From the NCBI RefSeq assembly GCF_900114035.1, contig NZ_FORP01000024.1, positions 1-64,000 of the forward strand: a stretch of 64,000 bases of DNA. Reading direction: 5' to 3'. The stretch comes from Amycolatopsis sacchari. Its GTDB lineage: Bacteria; Actinomycetota; Actinomycetes; Mycobacteriales; Pseudonocardiaceae. Below the pieces are notes generated by a model that saw nothing but the letters and a program-made list of their open reading frames with translations, did not search any database and had not been told where the DNA came from. Made by a program: the position numbers and the translations under genes. Below, piece after piece: positions 50,996-58,948 of this stretch. Within the stretch, counting starts at the first letter, position 1. The number at the start of each line of letters is the position of its first letter.

Positions 50996-53059
50996 CTACT
51001 GCGTGCCGGTTCCCTCCCGGTAGATCTTGCCGAAGAGCTTGGCCGGGATGCGCCGGGTGCTCATGAACGCCGTGGGCCCTTCGCCCACTTGCTCGCGGTA
51101 GCGGTGGTAACGGCGCAGTGATACGGGTGCCCGGAAGATCTCCGTGTTGGAGATGCGGAGGGCTTCGGCTTGCTGGCGACCTCGTGCTGCGCGGGTGACC
51201 GCGGCCAGGTCGAACACGCCGTAGTAGGACAGCGCCGCATGCAGATTCTCCGGGCTGTCGATCATCAGCCCATCGAGCTGTGAGGCGGCGAAGAAGTGCC
51301 CGCTGCCGGTGCCCTTGCCTGTCGAGAGCCAGAGGACGCGTCCGGGCTCGGCGAGGGGGCTGTTGCCGACGCTGTGGTAATAGACGTGTTCCCGTCCCAG
51401 GGACAGTTGTGGGTCGCGGGGCACGATGCCGTCGGGGTACCCGAACAGCTCGTGCGCGTACCCGCTTCTGATCGGAACGACGAAGCAGGGCAGCTCGCTG
51501 TCCAGCAGTTTGGCTGGCCACCAGGCGTGCTCGAGCCTCGCCGCCGCGTGAGCGGTCAGGGCAGGGTTCAGGAGTGGCGCGGCACCGAGACCGGCGGCCC
51601 GGAGGGCGCCGTTGGCCGCGCTCACCACCTCGCGTGCAGTGCCGCAGACGTCGACGACGGGTGCGTACCAACGGCCGTCCACGTGGGTCATCAACTCGAA
51701 GTCGGCCGCTTGCTCGACCCGCAGTGCCAGGTGGGGGTCGGCGATCTCGACGAGGTTGGCCCCCGCCTCCCGTGCTTGTTGCTTGAACAGCCAGAGGAGG
51801 TGCCTGGCGAGCGTGTCGCCCATAGGGTGGTCGGCTACCCGCAGGAGGGGCACGGACCAGCGCTTGCCTTCGAGGTAGCCGCAGTACAGGGCGATCGCGC
51901 GACCGTCGTCGCCGTGAACCAGCCACGGTCCTTGTCCGCCTTGGATCAGTTGCTCAACACGTTCTTGCAGGTCGCGCTTGCGTTCGCCGCCGGTTTTCGC
52001 GAGGAAGGCCGCGAGTTCGCGTCTGAGTCCGGCCCCAGCTCGGGCGTGGCTGAAGCTGCTACCGGACAAGGCTACCTGGCGAAACGCTTCGGCGTTGGCG
52101 AGTTCGTCCAGGTGGAGGACCACGTAGGTCGGGGTCATGATCTTCATGCCGGTGAGGTTCCGGATGGCAGGGGCGAGGAGCTTGATCAGGCCCTCGTCCC
52201 ACGTGAGGAACACGCTGAGGCCGGCAGCCGCCGCATGCGACACCTGCAACAAGTCGCTGCGGTCCTGCTCGGTTGCCGGGTATCCGGGCTCATCCGCGCG
52301 AATGACTTCCAGCAGCTGATCGTGCAGCGATTCTGCTGCGGCGCGGTCGGCATGGATCGTTGGGTAGGTGTCGATCGCTTGTACCAGGGGTTGCCGGCCG
52401 TCGCGGCTGGTGCGATCGAGCTCGGCGTGCATACCCGAGGTGATCACCAGCTGAAGCCGTCCCGCGAGATGGTCGGCGATGAGGAAGTCCGAGCGGTGCC
52501 GTCGTGCCGCAGGGGCGGCCAGATCGCGGACGATGTTGAGGTCAACCGCCGCCCGTAGCTCGACCGGCTGCTCGAACTCGGTGAAGAGGTCCGGATGACC
52601 GTGGTCCTTCCACCACACGGTCATGGGGGCTCGGTCGCGCCCCCGGCCTGTGGTTCGTGCCCGGGCTTTGAAGCCCAGGCTGGACCACGTCTGCTCGAGC
52701 CCGTAGTCGTCACGGCACTTGGCGCGAACGCCCAGCCGATCCTGGTGGCGGCGCGTGATCTCGTCGACGAGAGCACGAGCGACGCCGGTGCCACGTGCGT
52801 CCGGCTCGACGCACAGGTGGGTCAAGGAGACCTCGTTGCGGGGGAGGCGGTACAGGGCATATCCGATCAACGCACCGGCCCGCTCGTCGCGTGCAATGAG
52901 CAACCGCGATTGCTCCGCGGCCTCTTCGAACGCGGCGTAGGGCAACTGCCCCAGCCGGCCGATGAACCGGTTGCCGAGATCGATGACGGCCTGATAGCCG
53001 TCTCGATCCTCGGGCGCAAGTGGCACTACCTGGACCTGCGAATCGCCCATGAGGTTCAA
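50996..53059 (-). CDS. Multidomain GNAT-PIN-GNAT-like protein with C-terminal PUA/EVE-like region
   Basis: 687 aa. Residues 1-150: GNAT acetyltransferase (VEPDARGTGVARALVDEI is the acetyl-CoA loop). Residues about 165-330: PIN-like nuclease with acidic residues in AAVDLNIV, GMHAELDR, EQDRSDLLQVSHA and TWDEGLI. About 350-500: a second GNAT-like region. From about 540: a beta-rich PUA/EVE-like part (EPGRVLWLSTGKGTGSGHFFA) and a basic tail. Such fusions with a neighbouring ASCH gene point to RNA modification or cleavage, perhaps a toxin or defence role. This is inference. Confidence 0.65.
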   Translation of the reverse strand: MNLMGDSQVQVVPLAPEDRDGYQAVIDLGNRFIGRLGQLPYAAFEEAAEQSRLLIARDERAGALIGYALYRLPRNEVSLTHLCVEPDARGTGVARALVDEITRRHQDRLGVRAKCRDDYGLEQTWSSLGFKARARTTGRGRDRAPMTVWWKDHGHPDLFTEFEQPVELRAAVDLNIVRDLAAPAARRHRSDFLIADHLAGRLQLVITSGMHAELDRTSRDGRQPLVQAIDTYPTIHADRAAAESLHDQLLEVIRADEPGYPATEQDRSDLLQVSHAAAAGLSVFLTWDEGLIKLLAPAIRNLTGMKIMTPTYVVLHLDELANAEAFRQVALSGSSFSHARAGAGLRRELAAFLAKTGGERKRDLQERVEQLIQGGQGPWLVHGDDGRAIALYCGYLEGKRWSVPLLRVADHPMGDTLARHLLWLFKQQAREAGANLVEIADPHLALRVEQAADFELMTHVDGRWYAPVVDVCGTAREVVSAANGALRAAGLGAAPLLNPALTAHAAARLEHAWWPAKLLDSELPCFVVPIRSGYAHELFGYPDGIVPRDPQLSLGREHVYYHSVGNSPLAEPGRVLWLSTGKGTGSGHFFAASQLDGLMIDSPENLHAALSYYGVFDLAAVTRAARGRQQAEALRISNTEIFRAPVSLRRYHRYREQVGEGPTAFMSTRRIPAKLFGKIYREGTGTQ

Positions 53060-53270
53060 GCATGGACGATCAGCGGCGCCGCGGAGCCAGAACAGTGATC
53101 AACCACCCAGTTGGCATAGTGAGTGAAGCGGGCCGGTTAGGCTGTCCAGCCGTTCTCGAACCGCGGATTCGTTCGCGCAATGCGCCGTGGGGAGCACGGT
53201 GGGGGAGCACCTTGGGAGCAGCCTTGCGTGCCGAGCGGACCGGAACGGTCCTCAACCGACCTGAACCAAC

Positions 53271-53311
53271 CGCGCTGACCTGCAGGAGTCAGATTTCCGC
53301 AGGTCAGCGCG
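53271..53311. repeat. Perfect 13-bp inverted repeat beside the tRNA fragment
   Basis: CGCGCTGACCTGC (53271-53283) and its exact complement GCAGGTCAGCGCG (53299-53311) flank a 15-nt loop, ending 14 nt before the tRNA fragment. No T-run follows. It may be a recombination-protein site belonging to the attachment region or a leftover terminator. Confidence 0.55.
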
Positions 53312-53325
53312 GTAGCGCGTACATA

Positions 53326-53370
53326 GTTCACACCGAAGAGGTCACTGGTTCGATCCCAGTATCGCCCACC
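53326..53370 (+). pseudogene. tRNA-Val(CAC) 3' fragment, putative island attachment site
   Basis: Reads as a tRNA from the anticodon loop onward: TTCACAC loop (anticodon CAC), CGAAG stem strand, AGGTC variable loop, ACTGG-TTCGATC-CCAGT T-arm and ATCGCCC acceptor strand plus ACC. The matching 5' half (CTTCG anticodon strand and GGGCGAT acceptor strand) is not present upstream. Such 3' fragments are the distal attachment copies left by elements integrating in tRNA genes, so the island should lie to the left. The intact tRNA is not in this window. Confidence 0.75.
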
Positions 53371-53377
53371 CCCCGAA

Positions 53378-53420
53378 CCCCGGGTTCGGAGTCCGAGTGA
53401 CATCGGGTTCCAACCCGGGG
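53378..53420 (+). terminator. Intrinsic terminator after the tRNA fragment
   Basis: CCCCGGGTT (53378-53386) pairs with AACCCGGGG (53412-53420) and is followed by the T-rich TTTCGTCGTTTTGTTT. A second, nested hairpin (CCGAACCC/GGGTTCGG at 53373-53389) overlaps it. This looks like the original terminator of the tRNA-Val gene. Confidence 0.6.
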
Positions 53421-53573
53421 TTTCGTCGTTTTGTTTCCCCCTTCGAAGTTCCTCACGCGGTCGGGTGAGGCGGCCGTGGCGGAGCGGCCTGTTCGGCGGC
53501 CCTTTTCCGGTATGCCCCAGGGCGCTACTATTCGAAACGCTTACTCTGCCCACTGAAACGAGGTGTGTGAGTC

Positions 53574-54398
53574 TTGTCGGCCGACCCCAACCTCGATCCC
53601 GAAGAAGGCGCCGGCGACGGGCCCCTCGCCGAAGATCGCGACTACTCGCTGCGTGCCGTGGACCGCGTCTGCGCGATCCTCGACCTGCTGCAGCAGTCCG
53701 TCGACGGTATCAGCCTGAACACGGTCGTCGAAGCCACCGGGATGCCCAAGTCCTCGGCCTACCGCTACCTGTGGACGCTGGAGGCCCACCGCTACGTCGA
53801 ACGGGACGAGGAGACCGGCCTGTGCCGGCTGGGCCTGGGCTTCCTCGGGATGCAGTCCCGCCACCTCGAACTGCTGCGCGAGGTCGCGCGCCCGTGGCTG
53901 GAGAAGCTGCGTGACGAGTTCGGCGAGACCGCGAACCTGGGTGTGCTCGACAGCGACCGCATCATCTACGTCGACATCATCGAAAGCCGCCGCGGCGTGC
54001 GGCTCGCCGCGTCCCGGGGCGACCGGGACCCGTTGCACGCCACGGCACTGGGCAAGGCGATCGCCGCCCACCTGTCCGAGGAGCGGGTGCGGGACATCCT
54101 CGCCCGCTCGGGCATGCCCCGCCGCTCGGCCAACACCATCACCTCGGTGGAGGACTACCTCACCGAGCTGGAAACCGTCCGCAGCCTCGGCTACGCGGTG
54201 GACAACCTGGAGAACGAGGCCGACGGCCGCTGCGTGGCCGTGCCGCTGCTGGGCACCAGCGTGCCCGCCGCGATCAGCCTGAGCGCTCCCGCCGCGCGCT
54301 TCCCCGCGAAGGACGTGGGCCGGGCCGCCAAGGCTTTGCAGGACGTCGCGACGCGGATCATCTCGCGACCCCGCGCCCGCAGCAACGGCGCTGCCTGA
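53574..54398 (+). CDS. IclR-family transcriptional regulator
   Basis: 274 aa, TTG start. GAGGTG lies about 9 nt upstream. HTH at about 22-60 (YSLRAVDRVCAILDLLQQSVDGISLNTVVEATGMPKSSAYRYL) and the effector domain (ETANLGVLDSDRIIYVDIIES, HATALGKAIAAHL, GYAVDNLENEADGRCVAVPLLG). No enzyme gene is adjacent in the same direction, so targets are unknown. It is the first gene beyond the presumed island edge and is followed by a 13-bp hairpin. Confidence 0.87.
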   Translation: MSADPNLDPEEGAGDGPLAEDRDYSLRAVDRVCAILDLLQQSVDGISLNTVVEATGMPKSSAYRYLWTLEAHRYVERDEETGLCRLGLGFLGMQSRHLELLREVARPWLEKLRDEFGETANLGVLDSDRIIYVDIIESRRGVRLAASRGDRDPLHATALGKAIAAHLSEERVRDILARSGMPRRSANTITSVEDYLTELETVRSLGYAVDNLENEADGRCVAVPLLGTSVPAAISLSAPAARFPAKDVGRAAKALQDVATRIISRPRARSNGAA

Positions 54399-54415
54399 AC
54401 ACCCCTGAGCAGGGA

Positions 54416-54460
54416 GGAACCCCGGCGCTCGGGGAGGGCGGATACTCGCGCCGGGGTTCC
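54416..54460. terminator. Perfect 13-bp inverted repeat, terminator of the IclR gene
   Basis: GGAACCCCGGCGC (54416-54428) and GCGCCGGGGTTCC (54448-54460) pair perfectly around a 19-nt loop, 18 nt after the IclR stop codon. No T-run follows. Confidence 0.65.
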
Positions 54461-54893
54461 GGCCGGCTGCGCTGGTCAATGGCTGAAGAAGCGCACGCAC
54501 CCGGCGGTTTTCCTATTCACGACCAGCTCTCGCTGACGGGTTCCATCGTCGTTGCCGCGCGTGCGCGACACAATGCTCCATTCGGGTTAAATCGAAACGG
54601 TGGTTTCAGCTACCGGCACTCACCGGATCGTGGTGGATTTACCGGCTACCTTGCGTGATTGTTCGCCGGTGGGTAACGGCTGCGCCGAACGGCGGGGTGC
54701 GGGGACGACCGTTGGGTGAGAAGCCGGATCTTGCTGGGGTTGACGCTGTAACGCGTGCCCGATCACCGCCGACTCCCGGGCTGATGGAACGCCGGGAAGC
54801 GGAACGTCACAGGCAATCTGGTTACTGAGCGTGACTAATTCGGGGACGAGCGGGACGCGGTGCGGTCCCCGCTGCCGGATGGCGGGAGGTCGG
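54461..54893. other. 433-bp intergenic region upstream of the glycan locus
   Basis: No gene is supported. The part around 54540-54650 is richer in A/T than its surroundings and probably contains the promoter(s) of the sugar transferase gene. No specific box was convincing. Confidence 0.4.
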
Positions 54894-56387
54894 ATGGAAG
54901 AGCCGGTGGGCAAGCGGGTTCCGGGTGCCCGAGGGGTGGCCCGGCTGCGGTTGCCACCCGCGTCCGCCGCCGGGACGGCGGAGGACGCACGGCCGCGCGC
55001 GGCCGGCACGTCCTGGGAGCGCCGGTACTCCGCCTTCGTGATCGGCGGGGACGTCGTCGCGACGCTGGTGGTGATCGCTTCCGCCGTGCTGGTGCTGGTC
55101 GAGCTCACCGGACGGCCGTACCTGCTGCACGCGTCGGGCACCACCGCCGCGGTCCTGTGCGCGCTGCCGTTCAACCGCGCGTGGAGCAGGCACGTGCTCG
55201 GCGAGGGGGCCGAGGAGTTCCGCAGGCTCGGCCGCGCCCTGCTCATGGCGGGCGTCGTCGTGGCGCTCGCCGGGCTGCTGTTCGGCGCGCTGGACGTGCA
55301 GCCGTGGGTGTTCGCGGTCGTGCCGCTGGTCGGGCTCGTGACGATGGTCCAGCGGTACACCCTGCGCCAGGTGCTGCACCACGCCCGCCACGTCCACGGC
55401 ACGTGCATGCTGCCGGTGCTCGCGGCCGGTGCCCCGGGCAGCGTGCGGGACCTGATCGAGCGCACCCGCGCCGGCGCGCACGTCGGCTGGCGCGTCGAGG
55501 CGGTGTGCACCGACAGCGGCACGGGTGAGGTCGGCGGGGTGGCCGTCGCGGGGCGGCTGGACGAGGTCGCCGAGCAGGTGTGCCGCGGGGGCTACCGCGT
55601 GGTGGCCGTGACCTCCGACCCGTACTGGACGCCGAAGCGGCTGCAGCGGCTCGCGTGGGACCTCGAAGGCACGGGGGCCGAGCTCGTCGTCGCGCCGGTG
55701 CTGATGGAGGTCGCGGGGCCGCGGCTCAACGTGTCCGGGGTGCTGGGCATGCCGCTGCTGCGGGTCAGCGCCCCCGCCTTCACCGGCGTCCGCCGCGTGG
55801 TGAAGGAGATCTTCGACCGCGCCACGGCCGTCGCGGGGCTGCTGCTGATCTCGCCGGTCCTGCTGCTGATCGCGGTGCTGATCAAGCTCAACGACCGGGG
55901 CCCGGTGTTCTACCGGCAGCGCCGCGTCGGCCGGGACGGGCGCACCTTCATGATGATCAAGTTTCGCACCATGGTCGTCGGCGCGGACCGGATCCGCGAC
56001 GAGCTGCTGACCGCGAACGAGGGTGCGGGCCCGCTGTTCAAGCTCCGCCGCGACCCCCGGGTGACGCGGGTGGGAGCGGTGCTGCGCCGGTACTCGCTCG
56101 ACGAGCTGCCGCAGCTGTTCAACGTCCTCGGCGGCTCGATGTCGCTCGTCGGGCCGCGGCCGCCGCTGCCCGAGGAGACCGTGAGCTACGAACGCGCCGC
56201 GCGCCGCCGCCTGCTGGTCAAGCCGGGGCTCACCGGGCTGTGGCAGGTCAGCGGGCGCAGCGACCTGAGCTGGGACGAGAGCGTGCGGCTGGACCTGCGG
56301 TACGTCGAGGACTGGTCGCTGGCGCTGGACATGGTGATCCTCTGGAAGACGGCGAGGGCCGTCGTGAGCGGGCGGGGCGCCTACTAG
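54894..56387 (+). CDS. Polyprenyl-phosphate glycosyl-1-phosphate transferase (WbaP/WcaJ-type sugar transferase)
   Basis: 497 aa from the ATG at 54894 (GGGAGG upstream). Four membrane helices in the N-terminal 130 residues, a CoA-binding-like middle domain, one further helix (about 310-330) and the bacterial sugar transferase domain: FYRQRRVGRDGRTFMMIKFRTM, RRYSLDELPQLFNVLGGSMSLVGPRPPL, KPGLTGLWQVSGRSDLSW. It loads the first sugar phosphate onto undecaprenyl phosphate at the inner membrane, starting a surface polysaccharide. Confidence 0.92.
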   Translation: MEEPVGKRVPGARGVARLRLPPASAAGTAEDARPRAAGTSWERRYSAFVIGGDVVATLVVIASAVLVLVELTGRPYLLHASGTTAAVLCALPFNRAWSRHVLGEGAEEFRRLGRALLMAGVVVALAGLLFGALDVQPWVFAVVPLVGLVTMVQRYTLRQVLHHARHVHGTCMLPVLAAGAPGSVRDLIERTRAGAHVGWRVEAVCTDSGTGEVGGVAVAGRLDEVAEQVCRGGYRVVAVTSDPYWTPKRLQRLAWDLEGTGAELVVAPVLMEVAGPRLNVSGVLGMPLLRVSAPAFTGVRRVVKEIFDRATAVAGLLLISPVLLLIAVLIKLNDRGPVFYRQRRVGRDGRTFMMIKFRTMVVGADRIRDELLTANEGAGPLFKLRRDPRVTRVGAVLRRYSLDELPQLFNVLGGSMSLVGPRPPLPEETVSYERAARRRLLVKPGLTGLWQVSGRSDLSWDESVRLDLRYVEDWSLALDMVILWKTARAVVSGRGAY

Positions 56388-56453
56388 GGCCAGCCGCTTC
56401 CCCACCACCACCCTCAACGGACACGCTCCGCGTGGCTTGCCTAATCTCAGCTG

Positions 56454-57104
56454 GTGCTTTCGCTCACCGCTCCCGAAATCCGGCACGTCGCGCTTCTCGG
56501 CGCGCACTGCGACGACCTGGCGATCGGCGCCGGGGGCAGCCTGCTGACGTTGTGCGAGGGGCGGCCGGAGCTGACCGTGCACGCGCTCGTGCTCAGCGGC
56601 GGGGGCACCGTGCGGGAGGACGAGGAACGCGCCGCGCTGGCCGACTTCTGCGCCCCGGCCCGCGTGGAGCTGACCGTGCTGTCCTTCCCCGACGGGCGGA
56701 TGCCGGCGCACTGGCTGGAGGTCAAGCAGGCGGTGGCAGGGCTGCGGGAACGGGTCACCCCGGACCTCGTGTTCGCGCCGCACCGCGGCGACCGGCACCA
56801 GGACCACCGCCTGGTCGCCGAGCTGGTCCCGCAGGTGTTCCGCGACCAGCTCGTGCTCGGCTACGAGATCCTCAAGTGGGACGGGGATCTCGGGCAGCCC
56901 GCGGTCTTCCAGCCGCTGACCGGGGAGATCGCGCGCCGCAAGGCCGACCTGCTGGCCAAGCACTACCCGTCGCAGCACGGCAAGGACTGGTACGACGAGG
57001 ACGCCTTCCTCGGCCTGGCCCGGCTTCGCGGGGTGCAGCAGCACACCCGCTACGCCGAGGGCTTCCACGTGGAAAAGCTCGCGCTCACGCTCGGCCGAGG
57101 CTGA
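56454..57104 (+). CDS. PIG-L family deacetylase
   Basis: 216 aa, GTG start. Zinc motif AHCDD near the N-terminus (GAHCDDLAIGAGG) and the distal PHRGDRHQDHRLVAELV His cluster mark the LmbE/PIG-L fold, which removes acetyl groups from N-acetylated sugars. In this locus it probably modifies an NDP- or lipid-linked amino sugar. Its 3' end overlaps the convergent epimerase gene by 20 nt. Confidence 0.88.
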   Translation: MLSLTAPEIRHVALLGAHCDDLAIGAGGSLLTLCEGRPELTVHALVLSGGGTVREDEERAALADFCAPARVELTVLSFPDGRMPAHWLEVKQAVAGLRERVTPDLVFAPHRGDRHQDHRLVAELVPQVFRDQLVLGYEILKWDGDLGQPAVFQPLTGEIARRKADLLAKHYPSQHGKDWYDEDAFLGLARLRGVQQHTRYAEGFHVEKLALTLGRG

Positions 57105-57636
57105 CCAGCAGGTCGCGCCACGACGGCGCCCGCGCGTCGCGCTCGCTGACGACGGTCACCGGCAGCGGCCACGCGATCGCCAGGTCCGGGTCGTCGTAAC
57201 GCACCGCGATGTCCTCCGACGGGTCGTGCGGCCGGTCGATCCGGTAGCACACGTCGGCGGTCTCGGTGAGCGCCTGGAAGCCGTGCAGCATGCCCGGCGG
57301 GACGTAGAGGTGCGCGAACTCCGTGTCGTCGAGCCGGAATTCGAGGCGCCGCCCGAAGGTCGGGGAGTCCGGGCGGATGTCGACGACCGTGTCGAGCACC
57401 GCCCCGTGGGCGCACCGCACGAGCTTCGCCTCGCCGCGCCCCGAGCGCCCGTGCAGGCCGCGGACGACCCCGCGCCGCGAGCGGGACTGCGAGTCCTGTG
57501 CACGCTCGCCCAGTTCGATCCCGTGTTCCCTGGCGATCGCGGCGTCGAAGGTCCTGGTGAAGAATCCCCGCTCGTCGTGGTGGGGTCGCGGGCGCAACAA
57601 GTAGACTCCCGCGATCTCGGTCTCGCTCACCTGCAC
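57085..57636 (-). CDS. dTDP-4-dehydrorhamnose 3,5-epimerase family
   Basis: 183 aa from the GTG at 57636 with AGGAG upstream. RmlC-type active-site residues are in place: His62 (VVRGLHGR), Lys71 (GEAKLVRCAHGAV) and Tyr131 (DVCYRIDRPHDPSEDI). It epimerises 4-keto-6-deoxy sugar nucleotides. It is the only leftward gene among the glycan genes and is divergent from the methyltransferase gene at 57689, with a 52-nt shared promoter gap. Confidence 0.88.
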   Translation of the reverse strand: MQVSETEIAGVYLLRPRPHHDERGFFTRTFDAAIAREHGIELGERAQDSQSRSRRGVVRGLHGRSGRGEAKLVRCAHGAVLDTVVDIRPDSPTFGRRLEFRLDDTEFAHLYVPPGMLHGFQALTETADVCYRIDRPHDPSEDIAVRYDDPDLAIAWPLPVTVVSERDARAPSWRDLLVSLGRA

Positions 57637-57688
57637 GGCTGAGTCGCTCCTGTCCGTCGTTCCGGAAGTTCTCGTGAGGGGAAAGCTG

Positions 57689-58768
57689 GTGCCATCTTGC
57701 CGGGCCTGTGGCGCGGTCGTCGGCGACGTCGTACTCGACCTCGGCGAGCAGCCACCGTGCGACCTGTTCCCGCCCGCCGCTGATCCCGGCCCCGATCCGG
57801 TGTTCCCGCTGCGGATGTGGTTGTGCGGGCGGTGTTCGCTCGCGCAGCTCGTGGAGGACCCGGGTACCGCGGAGGAACCCGCCGGGGTGGAGCCGAGGGC
57901 GTTGACCGAGCAGGCCGCCGACGCCGTCCGCGTGCTCACCGAGGCCGGGCTGGTGCGGCCCGGCGCCACCGTCGCCGAGTACGGCAGCCCGCACGGCGGT
58001 TCGTGGCTGCCCCTGCTGCGCGCGGCCGGCATGCGCGAGGCGGCGCCGGGGGAGCGGGCGGATCTGGTCGTCGACTGCTTCGGGCTGATGCACGAACCCG
58101 TGCAGGACAAGGCGATGGCGGAGCGTGCGGAGCGGCTGGCGCCGGGCGGGGCGCTCGTCGCGCAGTTCCACTCGCTCGCCTCGATCCTCGCGCAGGGGCA
58201 GTGGAACGCCTTGCGGCACGGGCATTTCGCGTACTACTCGCTGCCCGCGATGACCGCGCTCGCGCGGACGGCGGGGCTGGCGCCCGACCGCAGCTGGTCG
58301 TTCCCGCTCTACGGTGGGACCGTGCTGCTGGAGCTGCGGCCCGGCGCCCGGCCGGACCCGGAGACCCAACGCCGCGAACGGGCCGAGCTGGCCGCGGGGG
58401 TGACCGACGCCGCCACCGTCGCCGGGCTGGGCCGGGCGGCGGCCGACGGTGCCGCGCGGCTGCGGCGGGAGCTGGCGGAGCGGGTGCGCGGTGGAAAACG
58501 CGTGCTCGGCTACGGTGCCGCCTCGCGGACGATCGCGCTGCTGAACCGGGCCGGAATCGATCATGAACTCCTCCCGGCCATTGTGGACATTTCTACCGGC
58601 AAGCACGGGCGCAGAATGCCGGGGTGCAGAATTCCGATCACCGGGCCGGCCACCCTGAGGGGTGATCTTCCCGACGTCGTGGTGTTGTTCGTGCCGGACC
58701 TGTTGAGCGAGGTGAGAGAGTCCTTCCCTGAGCTGAAGGCCCAGGACACGGAATGGCTCCTGGCCTGA
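57689..58768 (+). CDS. C-methyltransferase-like protein, sugar-modifying, with shortened SAM domain
   Basis: 359 aa from the GTG at 57689 (AGGGGA 6 nt upstream; another GTG at 57674). N-terminal zinc-binding CRACG...CGRCSLAQL and C-terminal GYGAASRTIALLNRAGI...GKHGRRMPGCRIPI match NDP-hexose C-methyltransferases (TylC3 type). The middle SAM-binding part is short, with AEYGSPHGGSW in place of the usual loop. It may be a degenerate partner of the full-length paralogue at 58949. Confidence 0.75.
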   Translation: MPSCRACGAVVGDVVLDLGEQPPCDLFPPAADPGPDPVFPLRMWLCGRCSLAQLVEDPGTAEEPAGVEPRALTEQAADAVRVLTEAGLVRPGATVAEYGSPHGGSWLPLLRAAGMREAAPGERADLVVDCFGLMHEPVQDKAMAERAERLAPGGALVAQFHSLASILAQGQWNALRHGHFAYYSLPAMTALARTAGLAPDRSWSFPLYGGTVLLELRPGARPDPETQRRERAELAAGVTDAATVAGLGRAAADGAARLRRELAERVRGGKRVLGYGAASRTIALLNRAGIDHELLPAIVDISTGKHGRRMPGCRIPITGPATLRGDLPDVVVLFVPDLLSEVRESFPELKAQDTEWLLA

Positions 58769-58948
58769 CGTGGGGCCATTCGGGTGACCAGTGGTCCTGT
58801 GCTGGTTACGCAGAGCTTCAACTTTCAGCCAATTGGTCGTCTGTCTTCACCCGGTTGCCTGTAACGCTGCCGGCAGACATACCTATAGTCATGTTGACAA
58901 AAGTCCGGGCGCAGCCTGGGGGAGAGCGACGAGGAGTGCGCAGCGACC

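Noticed and set aside
53271-53370. Complete tRNA gene including the GGTCAGCGCGGTAGCGCG D-arm-like stretch
   Set aside because: Anticodon and acceptor 5' strands do not pair (CATAG against CGAAG; no GGGCGAT), so only the 3' part is genuine.
53137-53553. 138-codon minus-strand frame across the tRNA fragment
   Set aside because: Such frames antisense to tRNA-Val sequences are a common annotation artefact; no ribosome-binding site or family.
54822-57068. 748-codon frame opposite the sugar transferase and PIG-L genes
   Set aside because: Same GC-shadow effect; the plus strand has complete catalytic motifs.
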